Origin: Paenibacillus prosopidis
GTDB taxonomy: Bacteria > Bacillota > Bacilli > Paenibacillales > Paenibacillaceae
DNA: 64,000 bases
Direction: 5' to 3'
Assembly: GCF_003337375.1 (NCBI RefSeq)
Contig: NZ_QPJD01000001.1
Coordinates: 1-64,000, forward strand
The translations under genes and the position numbers were made by a program. Below, piece by piece: positions 15,704 through 25,504 of this stretch (within the stretch, counting starts at the first letter, position 1; each line of letters opens with the position of its first letter). A model generated the notes under the pieces. It ran no database searches. It was not told the origin of the DNA and was given only the letters and a program-made list of their open reading frames with translations.

Positions 15704-17116
15704 ATTCGAGCCGAAGCGAATAAGATCGTCGAAGAGCTGCTGCCGCTGCTGGGCGGCAAACAGAATATCGCAAGCGCAGTTCACTGCACGACTAGACTGC
15801 GATTGGTTCTGCATGACGAAGGAAAAGCGGACAGCGCTGCCATAGAAAAGCTGGATCAGGTACAAGGGGTATTTTCCAGGGCCGGACAATACCAGATCAT
15901 TTTCGGAATCGGCATCGTAAACAAGATTTATAAGGCGCTTGAAGAAGTCAACGCAGATGTGCCCGCGACATCTGCGACATTTGCGAAACCCGCCGCGGAT
16001 AGTCCTAAAAAAAAGAATCCTATCTTTGTCATTACGAAGATATTGTCTAATATTTTTGTACCGATACTCCCTTTTATAGTAGCCAGCGGATTGCTAAGGG
16101 GACTGACAGGGATGATAAAGTCTTCTAATTGGGCTGCGCCGGATAGTGCTTGGATGATCATGCTGGATTTTTTCTCGACATCCGCTCTTCTTATTTTGCC
16201 GGTCATAATCGGGTTTAGCGCAGCGAAGGAATTCGGCGGAAGTCCGGTCTTGGGAGCTTTTATAGGCGGACTATTAGTACATTCCGATGTATTGAAGCCT
16301 GGGGTACATGAGATGCAATCTCCGGCATGGCTGGATGCATTCGGATTTCAAGCCGCTTCGGCCGGATACCAGGGAACGGTCATTCCGGTATTGATGTCTG
16401 TTTACCTGATGAGCAAGGTTGAAACGGGATTAAAAAAGGTCGTGCATCCGTCTTTGGCATTGTTCGTTGTTCCGCTTGCAACCGTCTTGTTTACCGGGAT
16501 TATCTCCCTGCTTGCGATTGGACCGTTCGGAGCATTGCTCGGCAATTGGCTTACGCAAGGTCTCGAGATTGTATATACGCATGGTGTCGGATTTATCGGC
16601 GGTTTTCTGTTCGGAGGGTTTTATCCGCTCATCGTGATTACCGGTCTTCATCACACTTTTCATGCGGTCGAGTTCGGTTTGATTGCCAACCCTAAAGTCG
16701 GGGTGAATTTCTTGCTGCCCGTATGGTCGATGGCCAATATCGCGCAAGGCGGCGCCGGTTTGGCGATTTATTTTAAGACAAGAAACAAAAAGCTGAAGGA
16801 AACGGCAATGCCAGCGGCGCTATCTGCCTTTTTCGGCATCACGGAGCCTGTCATTTTTGGTATGAACTTACGATTAAGAAAACCGTTTATCGGTGGCTGC
16901 ATCGGGGGAGCGGCAGGCGGCGCGTATGTTGTCTTTGCTCATGTAGCGGCGAATTCATACGGCTTAACAGGCTTGCCGATGTTGATCCTTGCGGCTCCGT
17001 TAGGTTTGTCGAACTTATTTCATTACCTTACTGGCTTTGTCATTTCCGTTGGTTTTGCATTTATGGCGACGTGGATTATCGGATTCGATGAAGATAAAGG
17101 AGTACATGATGTTTAG
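15704..17116 (+). CDS. sacP: Sucrose-type PTS permease, EIIBC
   Basis: The protein imports and phosphorylates a beta-glucoside or sucrose. The N-terminal EIIB domain (about 1-85) contains the phosphocysteine motif HCTTRLRLV, and the EIIC domain has about ten membrane spans with GGFYPLIVITGLHHTFHAVE and FFGITEPVIFG. The cysteine lies upstream of the first TTG (15803), so translation must start earlier; the only start-like codon at proper distance (eight bases) from GGAGG (15691-15695) is ATT 15704, giving 470 residues, normal for the family. ATT starts are rare, so either a mutated ATG or a regulatory weak start is possible. Sucrose is inferred from the GH68 neighbour and the RAT type. Confidence 0.85.
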   Translation: MRAEANKIVEELLPLLGGKQNIASAVHCTTRLRLVLHDEGKADSAAIEKLDQVQGVFSRAGQYQIIFGIGIVNKIYKALEEVNADVPATSATFAKPAADSPKKKNPIFVITKILSNIFVPILPFIVASGLLRGLTGMIKSSNWAAPDSAWMIMLDFFSTSALLILPVIIGFSAAKEFGGSPVLGAFIGGLLVHSDVLKPGVHEMQSPAWLDAFGFQAASAGYQGTVIPVLMSVYLMSKVETGLKKVVHPSLALFVVPLATVLFTGIISLLAIGPFGALLGNWLTQGLEIVYTHGVGFIGGFLFGGFYPLIVITGLHHTFHAVEFGLIANPKVGVNFLLPVWSMANIAQGGAGLAIYFKTRNKKLKETAMPAALSAFFGITEPVIFGMNLRLRKPFIGGCIGGAAGGAYVVFAHVAANSYGLTGLPMLILAAPLGLSNLFHYLTGFVISVGFAFMATWIIGFDEDKGVHDV

Positions 17117-17609
17117 AAGTTGGCTTGGTCTGCATCAACGGAAAACGGAAGAAACTATTTTCTCTCCATTAAGCGGGAGAGTACTGGCTTTAGAGGATGT
17201 GCCCGACCCCGTTTTTTCCAGAAGTATGGCTGGAATGGGGGTTGCGATAGATCCGGAAGACGGAAGGGTTGGCTCTCCCGTAGACGGAGAGGTTGTTCAC
17301 CTCTTTCAAACCAAACATGCGCTGTGGATTCGTGCCGAAAGCGGATTGGATCTGCTGATTCACATCGGTGTGGATACGGTCTACATGAAGGGGGAGGGCT
17401 TTCGCGATTACGTCAAGACAGGGGACAAGGTAAAAACGGGCCAGCCTCTCATTGATTTCTCGCTCGATCTGGTCCGGGAGAAGGCGACCAGTCCTGTCAC
17501 CCCGATGTTCCTTATTCATTCGGATCAAATTGAACGGATTGAAATTGAGTTGCCTGCCCGGGCTGAAATGGGATTGACCCCGCTCATGAAGGTGAAAGTA
17601 AAATCTTAA
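17106..17609 (+). CDS. PTS glucose-family EIIA component
   Basis: The 167-residue EIIA(Glc)-like protein has the phosphorylated histidine in [12 protein letters not shown] near residue 89. Also visible are [21 protein letters not shown] at the N-terminus, [11 protein letters not shown] and the [18 protein letters not shown] segment. It receives phosphate from HPr and passes it to the EIIB cysteine of the preceding gene. Its start overlaps the end of the EIIBC gene by 11 bases, with AAAGGAG upstream of the tandem ATGs 17106 and 17109, indicating translational coupling. The EIIA domain is a separate polypeptide, unlike BglP-type fusions. Confidence 0.9.
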   Translation: MMFRSWLGLHQRKTEETIFSPLSGRVLALEDVPDPVFSRSMAGMGVAIDPEDGRVGSPVDGEVVHLFQTKHALWIRAESGLDLLIHIGVDTVYMKGEGFRDYVKTGDKVKTGQPLIDFSLDLVREKATSPVTPMFLIHSDQIERIEIELPARAEMGLTPLMKVKVKS

Positions 17610-17638
17610 ATCAGGGACTCCCCGGAAAGGAGTGTGCG

Positions 17639-18478
17639 ATGAAGATTAATAAAATATTGAACAACAATGCGATTGTCGTCAAGGATTCGGAGGGGGAGAA
17701 GATTGTCCTCGGGTCAGGCATTGCCTTTCAGAAAAAGAAGAACGATCCCGTAGATCAAACCCGAATTGAAAAAATATTTGTTATGAAAGACCATACTAAG
17801 CATCAGCAATTTGAAGAAATATTGTTGACATTGCCGGAGGAGCATATTCAGGTGTCGGAGGAAATTATCTCCCATGCCGAAAATCAGCTGGGCGTTATCA
17901 TAAATGAGCATATCCATATCGCGCTCACCGATCACTTATCGTTCGCGCTTGAACGTCTGGCCAAAGGGATGGTCATTAAAAATACGCTGCTGAACGAAAT
18001 AAAAGTATTGTACGCGAAAGAATTTCAAATTGGACTTTACGCGAAAGAACTAATTAGTGAAAAGCTCGGAATCGAAATTCCGGAGGATGAGGTAGGCTAT
18101 ATCGCATTGCATATTTATACTGCTAAAATGAATGCCGGGGAAATGACGAAGACGCTCGACATCACCGCAATGATAAAGGGCATTGTAGATATAATCGAAG
18201 ATTGTTTGGGTATCAAGATTGCGGAGGATACCGTATCCTATGAACGCTTAATTACTCATTTGCGTTTTGCTGTTCAGCGGTCGGAGTCCAACGAACCTTT
18301 TCACGAATTAGATACCGAAATGATCCGTATCATAAAGGAAAAATACGGGGATTCGTATCTCATTGCCCAAAAGGCGGGTCATTTTGTGCTGCAGGAGTAT
18401 GATTTTGAACTCCACGATTCGGAAATGGCATACATCTCCATGCAAATCCAGCGGATTAAATCCAGAGAAATGGCATAG
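17639..18478 (+). CDS. sacT: BglG-family transcriptional antiterminator (SacT/LicT-like)
   Basis: The 279-residue protein has an RNA-binding CAT domain (residues 1-56, [19 protein letters not shown]), PRD1 (about 65-170) and PRD2 (about 172-279). It binds the RAT site at 12728 and prevents termination when sucrose is transported; HPr and EIIB phosphorylate PRD histidines. In LicT numbering the sites are equivalent to H99 (TDHLSFAL), H158 (ALHIY), H207 (ITHLRFAV) and position 269. Here the last is Gln ([10 protein letters not shown]), so one PRD2 phosphosite is missing, which may weaken HPr-dependent activation. ATG 17639 follows AAAGGAG, 29 bases after the EIIA stop. It is last in the operon; no sacA-type hydrolase is present. 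Confidence 0.9.
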   Translation: MKINKILNNNAIVVKDSEGEKIVLGSGIAFQKKKNDPVDQTRIEKIFVMKDHTKHQQFEEILLTLPEEHIQVSEEIISHAENQLGVIINEHIHIALTDHLSFALERLAKGMVIKNTLLNEIKVLYAKEFQIGLYAKELISEKLGIEIPEDEVGYIALHIYTAKMNAGEMTKTLDITAMIKGIVDIIEDCLGIKIAEDTVSYERLITHLRFAVQRSESNEPFHELDTEMIRIIKEKYGDSYLIAQKAGHFVLQEYDFELHDSEMAYISMQIQRIKSREMA

Positions 18479-18585
18479 GCTCCGTAGACTCGCTTGCGGA
18501 CTACTCCAACTTCCTTCTCCTGAATCTTCATGCGTAAATTCAATGGATGGAAAATTGGTACTAGACGATCGAATAAAAACAAATC

Positions 18586-18662
18586 AAAAGCCGTCTCTGC
18601 GGAGGTGGCTTTCTTTCTTCTTAAAAGAACAGAAGAAAAGACCTCGTTATTGAGGTCATTTT
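18586..18662 (+). terminator. Two hairpins behind the sac operon
   Basis: AAAAGCC / GGCTTT with a T-rich tail (18586-18618) and GACCTC-GTTATT-GAGGTC followed by ATTTTCCTT (18640-18662) are terminator-like. They lie about 110 bases behind the antiterminator gene. Confidence 0.5.
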
Positions 18663-19054
18663 CCTTAGTCACTTCAGTGGATACGTTGCTAATTTTACAA
18701 AGTAAAATCCTTTTTACGAAGCACCAGTACAGCGCTGATTATACCCTTGGCTGTGTTTTTATGCGGTGATTCATGTGCATCAACATTAGAACCGGGTTTT
18801 GAAGCAATCAATACATTATGCACTTGGCTAGCGTTGAAAGTTCCGACAGTTTCGCTAAACGATAAATTTAGTTTATTTTAATTTTTCTTTTAGTGCTTTT
18901 TCAGGGTTCCATGAAATACCTCTATCCCCATTTACCTGCCACCTGATATATTGTGTGTAACAACCGGTTGAAACACATAATTTAAAAGGAGATAACCCCT
19001 TGCTACCTCAGCTAAAATCTTATTTGTATCCTATCCTTATTCCTCACCATCAGT
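18663..19054. other. Gene-free stretch before the Rhs gene
   Basis: No gene is seen. TTTCGCTAAACGATAAA at 18850-18866 looks like a degraded core of the dispersed element. AAAGGAG at 18984-18990 followed by TTG at 19000 is the likely original start of the Rhs gene. Its frame (1) ends after 22 codons, while the signal-peptide-like coding continues in frame 2 from about 19016. Confidence 0.4.
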
Positions 19055-22000
19055 TTGATTTTTAATCTCGTTGGGATGTCTGTAGCGAGCGCTGCCCCGG
19101 GAGAATCGCAACGTATTCCGCAGAATAACAAAATCGTTGCGGATGTCGGTGAATTGCCAAACAAACTTCCGAAAACAAAATTGGAATTGACCAGCAAGCG
19201 GACAAAATATTCTACTCGTTATCTGAATCCAGACGGAAGCTTTACCGAAGAAATTTACTTAGAACCTCAGTTTTATCAAGATCCTACAGATAAAAAATGG
19301 CTATCAATTGATAATAAAATCAAATCCAGTACGAAAAATGTCGGCAAATATGAGAACACGGCTAATGATTTTAAGGTTTCTCTTACCGATCAAACTGGTT
19401 CAGGCGACCTTGTTTCGGTAGAAAAAGACAACAAAAGCATCACTTTGATTCCTGTCAACGCTCAAAAAGTAAAAGCTACGACGAAAGGGAACGAAATTAC
19501 CTATCCAAGTCTGTTTATAAATGCAGATGTACGGTATACCGTGCAAGGCGATGGCGTGAAAGAAGATATCATCCTTCAGCGTTATTCCAATCAAAATGTG
19601 TTTTCTTTTGAGTTGAAGCTAACGGGATTGACACCTGAGGCGGAAGAGGATGGCACCATTACCTTTAGTGATAATAAAGGCATTAAACAATGGTTTTTAG
19701 AAAAGCCCTTCATGACTGATGCGAATGGGAAATATTCGGATAATGTCATCCTTGAGCTCCGTGAACAAAACAGAAAGACTTATGTAGATGTTATTGCCGA
19801 TCAAACCTTTTTGAATGACTCTGAAACCGAATATCCGGTCACCATTGATCCGACCATCAATAATTGGGAAGTTTTACGAGATGCGTTTGTGTCCAGCGCA
19901 TTTCCGACTTCGTCTTATTCAAGCAACATATCGATGTACACGGGTAATGACAGCGGCTATTTTGGAGCGACCCGTTCTTTGCTGCAATTTTATTTGCCAA
20001 GCCTTCCAAGTGACAGCAAAATCTCGAGTGCCAATGTGAATGTTTATCAAACCCGGAATGAGACGACCAATGTATCGGTTGATGCGAATCGTATCACCGG
20101 AAGCTGGGGTACAGTTACATGGAACACGCAGCCTGCAATAAATGCTACACCTGAAAAGACGGTAACTAGTAATGCAGTCAATGCTTACTGGCAATGGGAT
20201 ATCACCCAACTGACCAAGGATTGGTACAACGGTGTTCTGCCCAACTATGGAATCATGCTGAAACAGCAAAATGAATCCACTTCACCATTCCGAGCTTTTA
20301 ACACGGTGAACAGCGGTACCAACACACCTCGATTAACCCTAAATTACACTGTAGATGCGATTGGTCTCGAAAACTTCTGGGGTTATACCCCTGATGGCGT
20401 CAATCCGTCCAACGGAAATTTGGTTTACCAGGAAACTGATCTTAATATTTCTGGTCGTGGAATACCGGTCAATATGACCCGTACGTACAATAGCCGTAAA
20501 TCCTCAGTAGCCGGCATGTTCGGCTTTGGATGGTGGAGCAATACGGACACGCGACTTGTTGATACGGGCAGCGGACCGATTACGCTAATTGACGGTGACA
20601 GCACGCGCCATATTTTTGGTCAAATAGCTGGGGGCGGGTATGTCGCTCACGGCGGCGTTTATTTGACTCTCGTCAAAAATGCCGACAGCACCTATACCAT
20701 TACGCAAACCGATGGCACGAAACTCAATTTTAATACCAGTGGTAAAATTTCTTCTCTGATAGACACCAATGGAAATACGACTACGTATACGTATAGTTCC
20801 GGAAAGTTGACTTCGGTTCAGGATGCGTCTGGACGAACGACCTCCATTACGTATGGAACAAACGGTTATGTTTCTGTCATCACCGATCCTGCCAATCGAA
20901 CGGTATCCTATGCGTACGATACGAGTGGTAATCTGACAAAAGTAACCGATGCTGCCGGAAAGTTCACGACATTTGCATACGGTACGACCCATAACTTGAC
21001 GGGTATCACAAATGCTCGCAATATAACTACAACGATTACCTACGATGCGTCGAATCGGGTAACGAGTATCAGCCAGCCGATAACCATCGATGGCGTTGCT
21101 ACAACCAGCACAACGACTTATTCGTATGATACAACCAATTTGGTCACGACGGTAACCGGCGGGGAAGCCCGTAGGGTCGATTATACCTATAGCTCGAACG
21201 GCAACGTGGTGCAAATCACGGAAAATCCGCTTGATGCGGCGAACAAAGCGATCACAACTTTCACCTACGATAACAACAATAACTTAACGCAAGTAAAAGA
21301 TCCAAACACGAATAAAGTAAGTGGCACGAGCGCATATATTTACACCTATGATACAAAAGGCAATATAACAGCTGTACAGCTTCCTGAGAACCAAACAGCA
21401 TTTAACACGTATGACAGTCAAAATAATTTGATTAAAGAACAGGATTTTAACAGTAACATTAGTTCGAATGATTACGATGCCAAAAATAATCAGACGGAAT
21501 CGACGGATCCTACGGTTGCTACGGCAGCAAACCGTTATGATGCGAGAGGAAATTTGCTCTATTTTACTAATCCGATGTCCGCTGCTGATAACCAAGTGGC
21601 AAATTCGAGCTTTGAGCTGGATGAAAATGCAGATAACTGGCCGGATAACTGGAACCAGGCGATCGAACCTGGAAAAACGGCTACCTTTGGATGGTCAACA
21701 GCCGCGAAGTTTGGTGCTAAAGCGGTCAGTATCTCCAATCCGACTGGTTGGGCTATCGTCGGTTCAGATATGTTTTCTTATGTAACGGGTCAAAAATATA
21801 CAGTCAGTGGTTATGTAAAAACAACCGGTATTACCAATACGGCTATCGTAAAATTGGAGTTTTTCAACTCATCTAACGGATGGTTAGGACAGCAAGCGGC
21901 TTATCAGTTAACCGGAACACACGACTGGACGCGTATTCAAACCGTTGTCGACAGCGTTCCACCGAATACAGCAAAAGTAAAAGTTTCGGTAGGGTTAAAT

Positions 22001-24673
22001 GCCGGATCGGGAGCCGCCTATTTTGACGGTATCCAGTTTGAAAAAGGCACCACGCTAAGTGCTTATAACCTGGTGGACAACGCCAGTTTTGAACGGAACG
22101 CAGGAACCGGTAGCATTCCAGCCAACTGGACAACGAGCGGAAATCTGTCAGCAAGCGACGGCACCGATCCGCTTAACCAAAGCCTGGATAATGTATATGC
22201 CGGCGGCTACTCCCTTAAAATGACCGGAGAACAAGGCAAGAATAAGTATATTAAACAGCGCATCAACATTTCCGGCGATGCCAGCAGTCTCTATACATTA
22301 TCCGGTTGGTCGAAGCAATCGGGAGCAAATCAGACCGGCGGCTACTATCATCTGCAAGTGGCCATCAACCATACGGATGGAACAACCGATTGGAACAATG
22401 CCAATGCGTTCAGCAAAACAGATACTGATTGGCAGCACGTAGCCGCTCAAGTAAAGCCTACTAAAGCGTTTAACTCGATTGATGTTTATTATTACTATTA
22501 CGATCAATTGGGAACCGCTTGGTTTGATGCGATGCGGTTAGAGACAGGGAACTCACACACCTTTAACACTTATGACACAAACGGTAACTATCTCACTAGC
22601 GTAGACAATCCGGTCGGCAATAACGTTTCTTTCACGTATGATTCGGTTGGGAATCAAACCAAGATTACGGATGGAAAAGGGCAAAACACTTCATTTACGT
22701 ATGATGGCAGAAATCTGCTTACAAAAGTAACCGATCCCAAATTGAAGGAAACAATGTATGAGTACGATGGCGTAGGCAACCGGACGAAGGTTACCGATGC
22801 GAAGAACAATGCAACAACCTTTGGGTATAATGAATTCAACAAAGTTTCCAGCACTACCAATCCGTTGAATCAAACGATTCAATACGGATATGATAAGAAT
22901 GGAAACAGCACAAAGATCATTTTCCCGAAAGGGGACACGGTTTCTTATTCTTTCAATGCCTTGAATCGCATGACCAGCATCTCCAATAATGGTGCTGCGA
23001 AGTGGAATTTTGCATATGACGCAAATGGAAATCTAACCTCTGCAACAGATGCTACAGGGAAATCCACGACGTACACGTATAATGGAAATAACCAGATCAC
23101 CCAGCAGGCCGAAGGCGCATCCAATAAGATTGATTACGTTTATGAAATCGATAAAATTAATCTCTCGTCCTTCACGGTAACAGCTGGGACTGCTTCATTT
23201 TCTACGGGGTTAAGTTACAACCCATTGGATCAACTGGTGGCATTGTCTCGAAATGGGGTTAACCAAGCCAAGTTTGTTTATGACGAGCGGGGTAACCTCA
23301 TCTCTGTAACGTATTCTAATGGTACTTATGTCTTATACGAAATTGATGAAGCGGATCGGCTAATATCGGTCAAGAATTACAATGCAGTTGGAGCATTGCG
23401 TGATTCAAACTCGTACACTTATGATGTTAACGGCAACCGAACAAGTGTTAAAACTGGTTCTGGCACAATTTCGTATCAGTACGATGAATTGAACCAGTTG
23501 ACACAGGAAACGTTGCTTGATGGAACCGCGATTGCATATGAATATGATGTGGTAGGTAATCGTACCAAAAAGACAGTCACTCAAGGTGGAACACCGATAA
23601 CAACTAATTATACGTATGATGCCGGTAACCAACTAACAACGGTTAATGGTCAGGCGTATACGTATGATGCGAACGGGAACCTAACTGGAAACGGATCGAA
23701 GACGTTTATCTATGATGAGGAAAATCACTTAATTGAAGTAAAGAATTCGGTAGGGACTTCCTTGGCTAAGTACGCTTATGACCACGGAGGAAAACGGATT
23801 AGCATGACGACTTCCAGCGGAACGATTTTCTACCATTACAGTAATGATAAGGTTATCTATGAGACAGATTCCAACAACAATATTATTTCTGAATACTCAT
23901 GGGATGGTCAGGGCAATCCAGTTAGCATGACCAAGAATGGAAACACTTATTTTTACCACATTAATGGTCATGGAGATATAACATCATTGACCGATGTGAG
24001 TGGGGCCACTGTTGCTCAATATCAATATGATGCTTGGGGAAGTATTATATCCCAGACAGGTACGATGGCCACATCTAATCCATATCGTTATGCCGGTTAT
24101 CGATATGATGAGGTAACAAAGTTATACTATTTAATGGCCCGGTATTACAATACTGAGACAGGCAGATTTATTACTAAAGATACATTCCTTGGTTTTGAAG
24201 ATGAACCATTGAGCTTAAATCAGTATTTATACACTCATAATAATCCCATCATGTATTATGATTCTGATGGACATAGGTTTGGTCCAATAATAAAAATAAT
24301 TAAAAAAATATTTAAAAAGAATCCTACAACCGCTATAAAGCGGTTAAAACCTACAGAAATCCAAAAAGCTGTATCGGATCCATCCCGACTTCAACATAGT
24401 TTTAAACATGCTAAGGATGTAGGATTTGCCGGGAAGAATTGGAACAATGCTACAAAAGAGCTTTTTAAAGAAATGATAGTGGATGTACTAACAAACTTTA
24501 CCCATACAATTGGTGGTGAGCTTGGAGGAGTACCAGTTAAAGGGTATTATAAAAAAGCTAATAATAATGATGTTCTAGTTTGGGTTTTTCTTGATGGTAA
24601 TTATAAAGGATTAGTAGCTACAGTAGTTAAGCCATTTCCAAGCCAATTAAAGGGTATGGGAGTAATAAAATAA
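19055..24673 (+). CDS. Rhs/YD-repeat polymorphic toxin with colicin-D-like C-terminus
   Basis: This 1872-residue secreted or wall-associated protein has a hydrophobic signal just before and at the start (ISLIFNLVGMSVASAAPGE), a DNRLRE-type domain (about 262-432), a DUF6531-like start of the Rhs shell (about 446-522, MTRTYNSRKSSVAGMFGFGW), and many YD repeats (YTYDANGNLT type). Two carbohydrate-binding-like jelly-roll domains are inserted (about 846-1168). The Rhs core boundary is YNTETGRFITKDTFLG (about 1690-1715). The tip (1745-1872) has HSFKHAKDVGFAGKNWN, resembling colicin-D/CdiA tRNases with a BECR fold. Annotated start TTG 19055 is uncertain: the ribosome site and TTG 19000 are out of frame by one base. 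An immunity candidate follows. The core assignment is firm; the toxin activity is inferred. Confidence 0.85.
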   Translation: MIFNLVGMSVASAAPGESQRIPQNNKIVADVGELPNKLPKTKLELTSKRTKYSTRYLNPDGSFTEEIYLEPQFYQDPTDKKWLSIDNKIKSSTKNVGKYENTANDFKVSLTDQTGSGDLVSVEKDNKSITLIPVNAQKVKATTKGNEITYPSLFINADVRYTVQGDGVKEDIILQRYSNQNVFSFELKLTGLTPEAEEDGTITFSDNKGIKQWFLEKPFMTDANGKYSDNVILELREQNRKTYVDVIADQTFLNDSETEYPVTIDPTINNWEVLRDAFVSSAFPTSSYSSNISMYTGNDSGYFGATRSLLQFYLPSLPSDSKISSANVNVYQTRNETTNVSVDANRITGSWGTVTWNTQPAINATPEKTVTSNAVNAYWQWDITQLTKDWYNGVLPNYGIMLKQQNESTSPFRAFNTVNSGTNTPRLTLNYTVDAIGLENFWGYTPDGVNPSNGNLVYQETDLNISGRGIPVNMTRTYNSRKSSVAGMFGFGWWSNTDTRLVDTGSGPITLIDGDSTRHIFGQIAGGGYVAHGGVYLTLVKNADSTYTITQTDGTKLNFNTSGKISSLIDTNGNTTTYTYSSGKLTSVQDASGRTTSITYGTNGYVSVITDPANRTVSYAYDTSGNLTKVTDAAGKFTTFAYGTTHNLTGITNARNITTTITYDASNRVTSISQPITIDGVATTSTTTYSYDTTNLVTTVTGGEARRVDYTYSSNGNVVQITENPLDAANKAITTFTYDNNNNLTQVKDPNTNKVSGTSAYIYTYDTKGNITAVQLPENQTAFNTYDSQNNLIKEQDFNSNISSNDYDAKNNQTESTDPTVATAANRYDARGNLLYFTNPMSAADNQVANSSFELDENADNWPDNWNQAIEPGKTATFGWSTAAKFGAKAVSISNPTGWAIVGSDMFSYVTGQKYTVSGYVKTTGITNTAIVKLEFFNSSNGWLGQQAAYQLTGTHDWTRIQTVVDSVPPNTAKVKVSVGLNAGSGAAYFDGIQFEKGTTLSAYNLVDNASFERNAGTGSIPANWTTSGNLSASDGTDPLNQSLDNVYAGGYSLKMTGEQGKNKYIKQRINISGDASSLYTLSGWSKQSGANQTGGYYHLQVAINHTDGTTDWNNANAFSKTDTDWQHVAAQVKPTKAFNSIDVYYYYYDQLGTAWFDAMRLETGNSHTFNTYDTNGNYLTSVDNPVGNNVSFTYDSVGNQTKITDGKGQNTSFTYDGRNLLTKVTDPKLKETMYEYDGVGNRTKVTDAKNNATTFGYNEFNKVSSTTNPLNQTIQYGYDKNGNSTKIIFPKGDTVSYSFNALNRMTSISNNGAAKWNFAYDANGNLTSATDATGKSTTYTYNGNNQITQQAEGASNKIDYVYEIDKINLSSFTVTAGTASFSTGLSYNPLDQLVALSRNGVNQAKFVYDERGNLISVTYSNGTYVLYEIDEADRLISVKNYNAVGALRDSNSYTYDVNGNRTSVKTGSGTISYQYDELNQLTQETLLDGTAIAYEYDVVGNRTKKTVTQGGTPITTNYTYDAGNQLTTVNGQAYTYDANGNLTGNGSKTFIYDEENHLIEVKNSVGTSLAKYAYDHGGKRISMTTSSGTIFYHYSNDKVIYETDSNNNIISEYSWDGQGNPVSMTKNGNTYFYHINGHGDITSLTDVSGATVAQYQYDAWGSIISQTGTMATSNPYRYAGYRYDEVTKLYYLMARYYNTETGRFITKDTFLGFEDEPLSLNQYLYTHNNPIMYYDSDGHRFGPIIKIIKKIFKKNPTTAIKRLKPTEIQKAVSDPSRLQHSFKHAKDVGFAGKNWNNATKELFKEMIVDVLTNFTHTIGGELGGVPVKGYYKKANNNDVLVWVFLDGNYKGLVATVVKPFPSQLKGMGVIK

Positions 24674-24687
24674 CATCTGATATTTAT

Positions 24688-24720
24688 TAATCAGTCCCCT
24701 ATGATTTTGGGGGCTGATTA
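24688..24720 (+). terminator. Hairpin between toxin and immunity genes
   Basis: TAATCAGTCCCC (24688-24699) pairs with GGGGCTGATTA (24710-24720). It is not followed by a T-run, so it could attenuate read-through or protect mRNA rather than end transcription. AAAGGGGG of the next ribosome site follows at once. Confidence 0.4.
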
Positions 24721-24739
24721 ATAAAAGGGGGCTTATAAT

Positions 24740-25483
24740 ATGTTAGGAACTTTCTACATCATTAATGGATTAATAATTGGTAATTATTCATCTCAAATAA
24801 TCCTGGAACTACTCAAGATAATGAATATAAACCAGGGAACAATATCAGTTCTAGATATTAATGAAATTGATGTTTCTTATTCTTCAGTTTATGAATATAA
24901 CCATGATCTCATTGAAACATACTTTAATGATCTGGAAGAATTACAATCCATTAAAATAAAGAATTTTATTTATGAAATAAACTCATCTTTTGAACTACAA
25001 GGTGAAAGAATCCCAATTAGAATAATTAACAGTATTCATGTTGACAATACGTATTCAATAGAAATTATGTTTGAATATGGACATTTACAATTTGAAGAAA
25101 ATGAAATCATTAAAGCTAAAAAAAATGAAGTAATTATTTTGTTATGCAAAAAAATTTATTGTACTGGGTTTTTCTTATATGGTTTTTGTGGAGAAGAAGT
25201 TTCAAATATCTCGCTTCAAGCAATATTAAACAATGAGGAACATTTTCCAGCTACTGACGCTTATTTTAGTAAAACTGTTATTAATGATTTCAGGGAAAAA
25301 GAATTAATGGCCATATCGGATTGTGAAGTAAACTTGTGCTCTTCATCAAAGAATTTAAACGATATAAATGGTTTTTTTGTTCATATAAATGAAATAATTA
25401 GTGACAACACTACTAATGTAAAGTATGATGAATGGCTATTAAATTTAGAAGAGGATATAAAATATAAATTTTCTAGTTCGTAA
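24740..25483 (+). CDS. Putative immunity protein for the Rhs toxin
   Basis: The 247-residue, AT-rich, acidic protein lies 66 bases behind the toxin tip, the usual place for the cognate immunity gene. It has no signal peptide and an alternating strand/helix pattern, with GTFYIINGLIIGNYSS at the start resembling the start of two-domain Imm64-type proteins; that resemblance is weak. A good ribosome site AAAAGGGGGC precedes ATG 24740. Base composition is clearly lower in GC than the Rhs shell but similar to the toxin tip, supporting joint acquisition of toxin tip and immunity gene. Function is inferred from position. Confidence 0.6.
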   Translation: MLGTFYIINGLIIGNYSSQIILELLKIMNINQGTISVLDINEIDVSYSSVYEYNHDLIETYFNDLEELQSIKIKNFIYEINSSFELQGERIPIRIINSIHVDNTYSIEIMFEYGHLQFEENEIIKAKKNEVIILLCKKIYCTGFFLYGFCGEEVSNISLQAILNNEEHFPATDAYFSKTVINDFREKELMAISDCEVNLCSSSKNLNDINGFFVHINEIISDNTTNVKYDEWLLNLEEDIKYKFSSS

Positions 25484-25504
25484 GGATTTGCATTTATTGA
25501 CGTG

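Noticed and set aside
14047-15759. Long minus-strand frame opposite the GH68 gene
   Set aside because: It is a shadow of the codon pattern of the GH68 gene; the plus strand carries all GH68 motifs.
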